Shown here: positions 5,973 to 6,418 of the stretch, piece after piece
Layout: each line of letters opens with the position of its first letter
How positions within the stretch are numbered: position 1 is the first letter of the stretch
DNA from: Proteobacteria bacterium UBA1847
GTDB lineage: Bacteria > Pseudomonadota > Gammaproteobacteria > Steroidobacterales > Woeseiaceae
DNA: 6,418 nt
NCBI GenBank assembly: GCA_002338605.1
Contig: DDIP01000104.1
Span: 1 to 6,418 of the forward strand
Reading direction: 5' to 3'
Notes under the pieces: model-generated
What the model saw: only the letters and a program-made list of their open reading frames with translations
Databases searched by the model: none
Told to the model about the DNA's origin: nothing
Position numbers and translations under genes: made by a program

Positions 5973-6418
5973 ATGAGCAAGATTGCGATCGCGGGCCTTC
6001 AGCTCGAAGGAATGAGCGGCGATAACCAGGATTCGATCGAATCCGAAATCGATATCGCGATGGCGCGGTTTCCCTGGGTCGACATGGTGCTGCTCGGCGA
6101 ACTGAATCCCTTCGGAGCCGACCCGAAATACGCGCAGCCCATGCCGGGGCCTTTCGAAGAGCGCTTTGCCGAAGTCGCCCGCCGTCATTCGATCTGGTTG
6201 ATACCCGGCTCGATTGTCGAAAAAGACGGCAATCAATTGTTCAACACGACCCCGGTGATCAACCCGGACGGTGAGGTCATTGCCCGCTACCGGAAGATGT
6301 TTCCGTGGTGCCCGTACGAAAACGGCATCACGCCCGGCAAGGATTTCGTCGTCTTCGACGTGCCGGACATCGGGCGCTTCGGCGTTTCCATCTGCTACGA
6401 CATGTGGTTTCCGGAGAC
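5973..6418 (+). CDS. Nitrilase-superfamily carbon-nitrogen hydrolase (probable amidase), 3'-partial
   Basis: The first 148 residues are present and the frame runs off the right edge. Family members are usually about 260-350 residues. ATG 5973 has AGGGA (5962-5966) 6 bases upstream, and the product opens MSKIAIAGLQLEG, the usual first strand of the fold. The catalytic triad is complete: Glu43 in LLGELNPFG, Lys108 in RYRKMFPW and Cys141 in GVSICYDMWFPE. The enzyme should attack a carbon-nitrogen bond (amide or nitrile) through a Cys thioester intermediate in the cytoplasm. The YRK-PWCP-E segment after the lysine recalls the YRKIIPWCPIE of aliphatic amidases (AmiE) as I remember it, so an amidase is likelier than a true nitrilase. 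The substrate cannot be read from the sequence. It lies 62 bases after the MocR gene on the same strand and may be co-transcribed with it or controlled by it. Confidence 0.92.
   Translation, partial: MSKIAIAGLQLEGMSGDNQDSIESEIDIAMARFPWVDMVLLGELNPFGADPKYAQPMPGPFEERFAEVARRHSIWLIPGSIVEKDGNQLFNTTPVINPDGEVIARYRKMFPWCPYENGITPGKDFVVFDVPDIGRFGVSICYDMWFPE

Noticed and set aside
5167..5973. 268-codon open frame on the minus strand opposite the MocR gene
   Set aside because: It overlaps a well-supported regulator almost entirely, has no recognisable motifs, and is the type of long antisense frame that GC-rich coding DNA produces.

Overview
The window looks like chromosomal DNA from a Gram-negative bacterium, most likely a gammaproteobacterium, possibly an environmental or marine one. 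This rests on Sec and lipoprotein export signals, the DUF1566 protein with its 'GT-A-A-VN-NF' stalk start, a MocR-type regulator, and a moderately high GC content judged by eye. No tRNA, rRNA, CRISPR array, insertion sequence or phage integration signal was seen. The taxonomic placement is inference.

Left part (1-2568, + strand): three tightly packed genes that form a probable operon of exported, cysteine-rich proteins. The first is cut by the left edge. It is a protein of unknown function with a possible beta-sandwich region and two copies of a 16-residue proline-rich repeat near its C-terminus. The second starts on the base after the first one's stop and is a probable lipoprotein resembling DUF3558. 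The third follows after 30 bases and is a secreted DUF1566 (Lcl C-terminal-like) protein with eight cysteines and a short stalk. Together they suggest a cell-surface or periplasmic assembly of unknown function.

Middle (2624-3772, - strand): a convergently placed, secreted DUF547 protein whose usual His/Cys segment is replaced by a Gly/Tyr-rich one. It carries a low-complexity Gly/Ser/Ala tail and an acidic end. Between it and the next gene is a 266-base divergent intergenic region (3773-4038) rich in short inverted repeats. It probably contains both promoters and regulator binding sites.

Right part (4039-6418, + strand): a MocR-family transcriptional regulator (GntR-type winged helix plus fold-type I aminotransferase domain with the PLP lysine kept). 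It has an unusual C-terminal domain of about 100 residues that vaguely resembles small DUF995-like beta proteins. After 62 bases comes the start of a nitrilase-superfamily amidase with the full Glu-Lys-Cys triad, cut by the right edge. The plausible logic is a PLP-dependent sensor of an amine or amino acid that controls itself, the amidase downstream and perhaps the divergent DUF547 gene. The most unusual item is the three-part architecture of this regulator.
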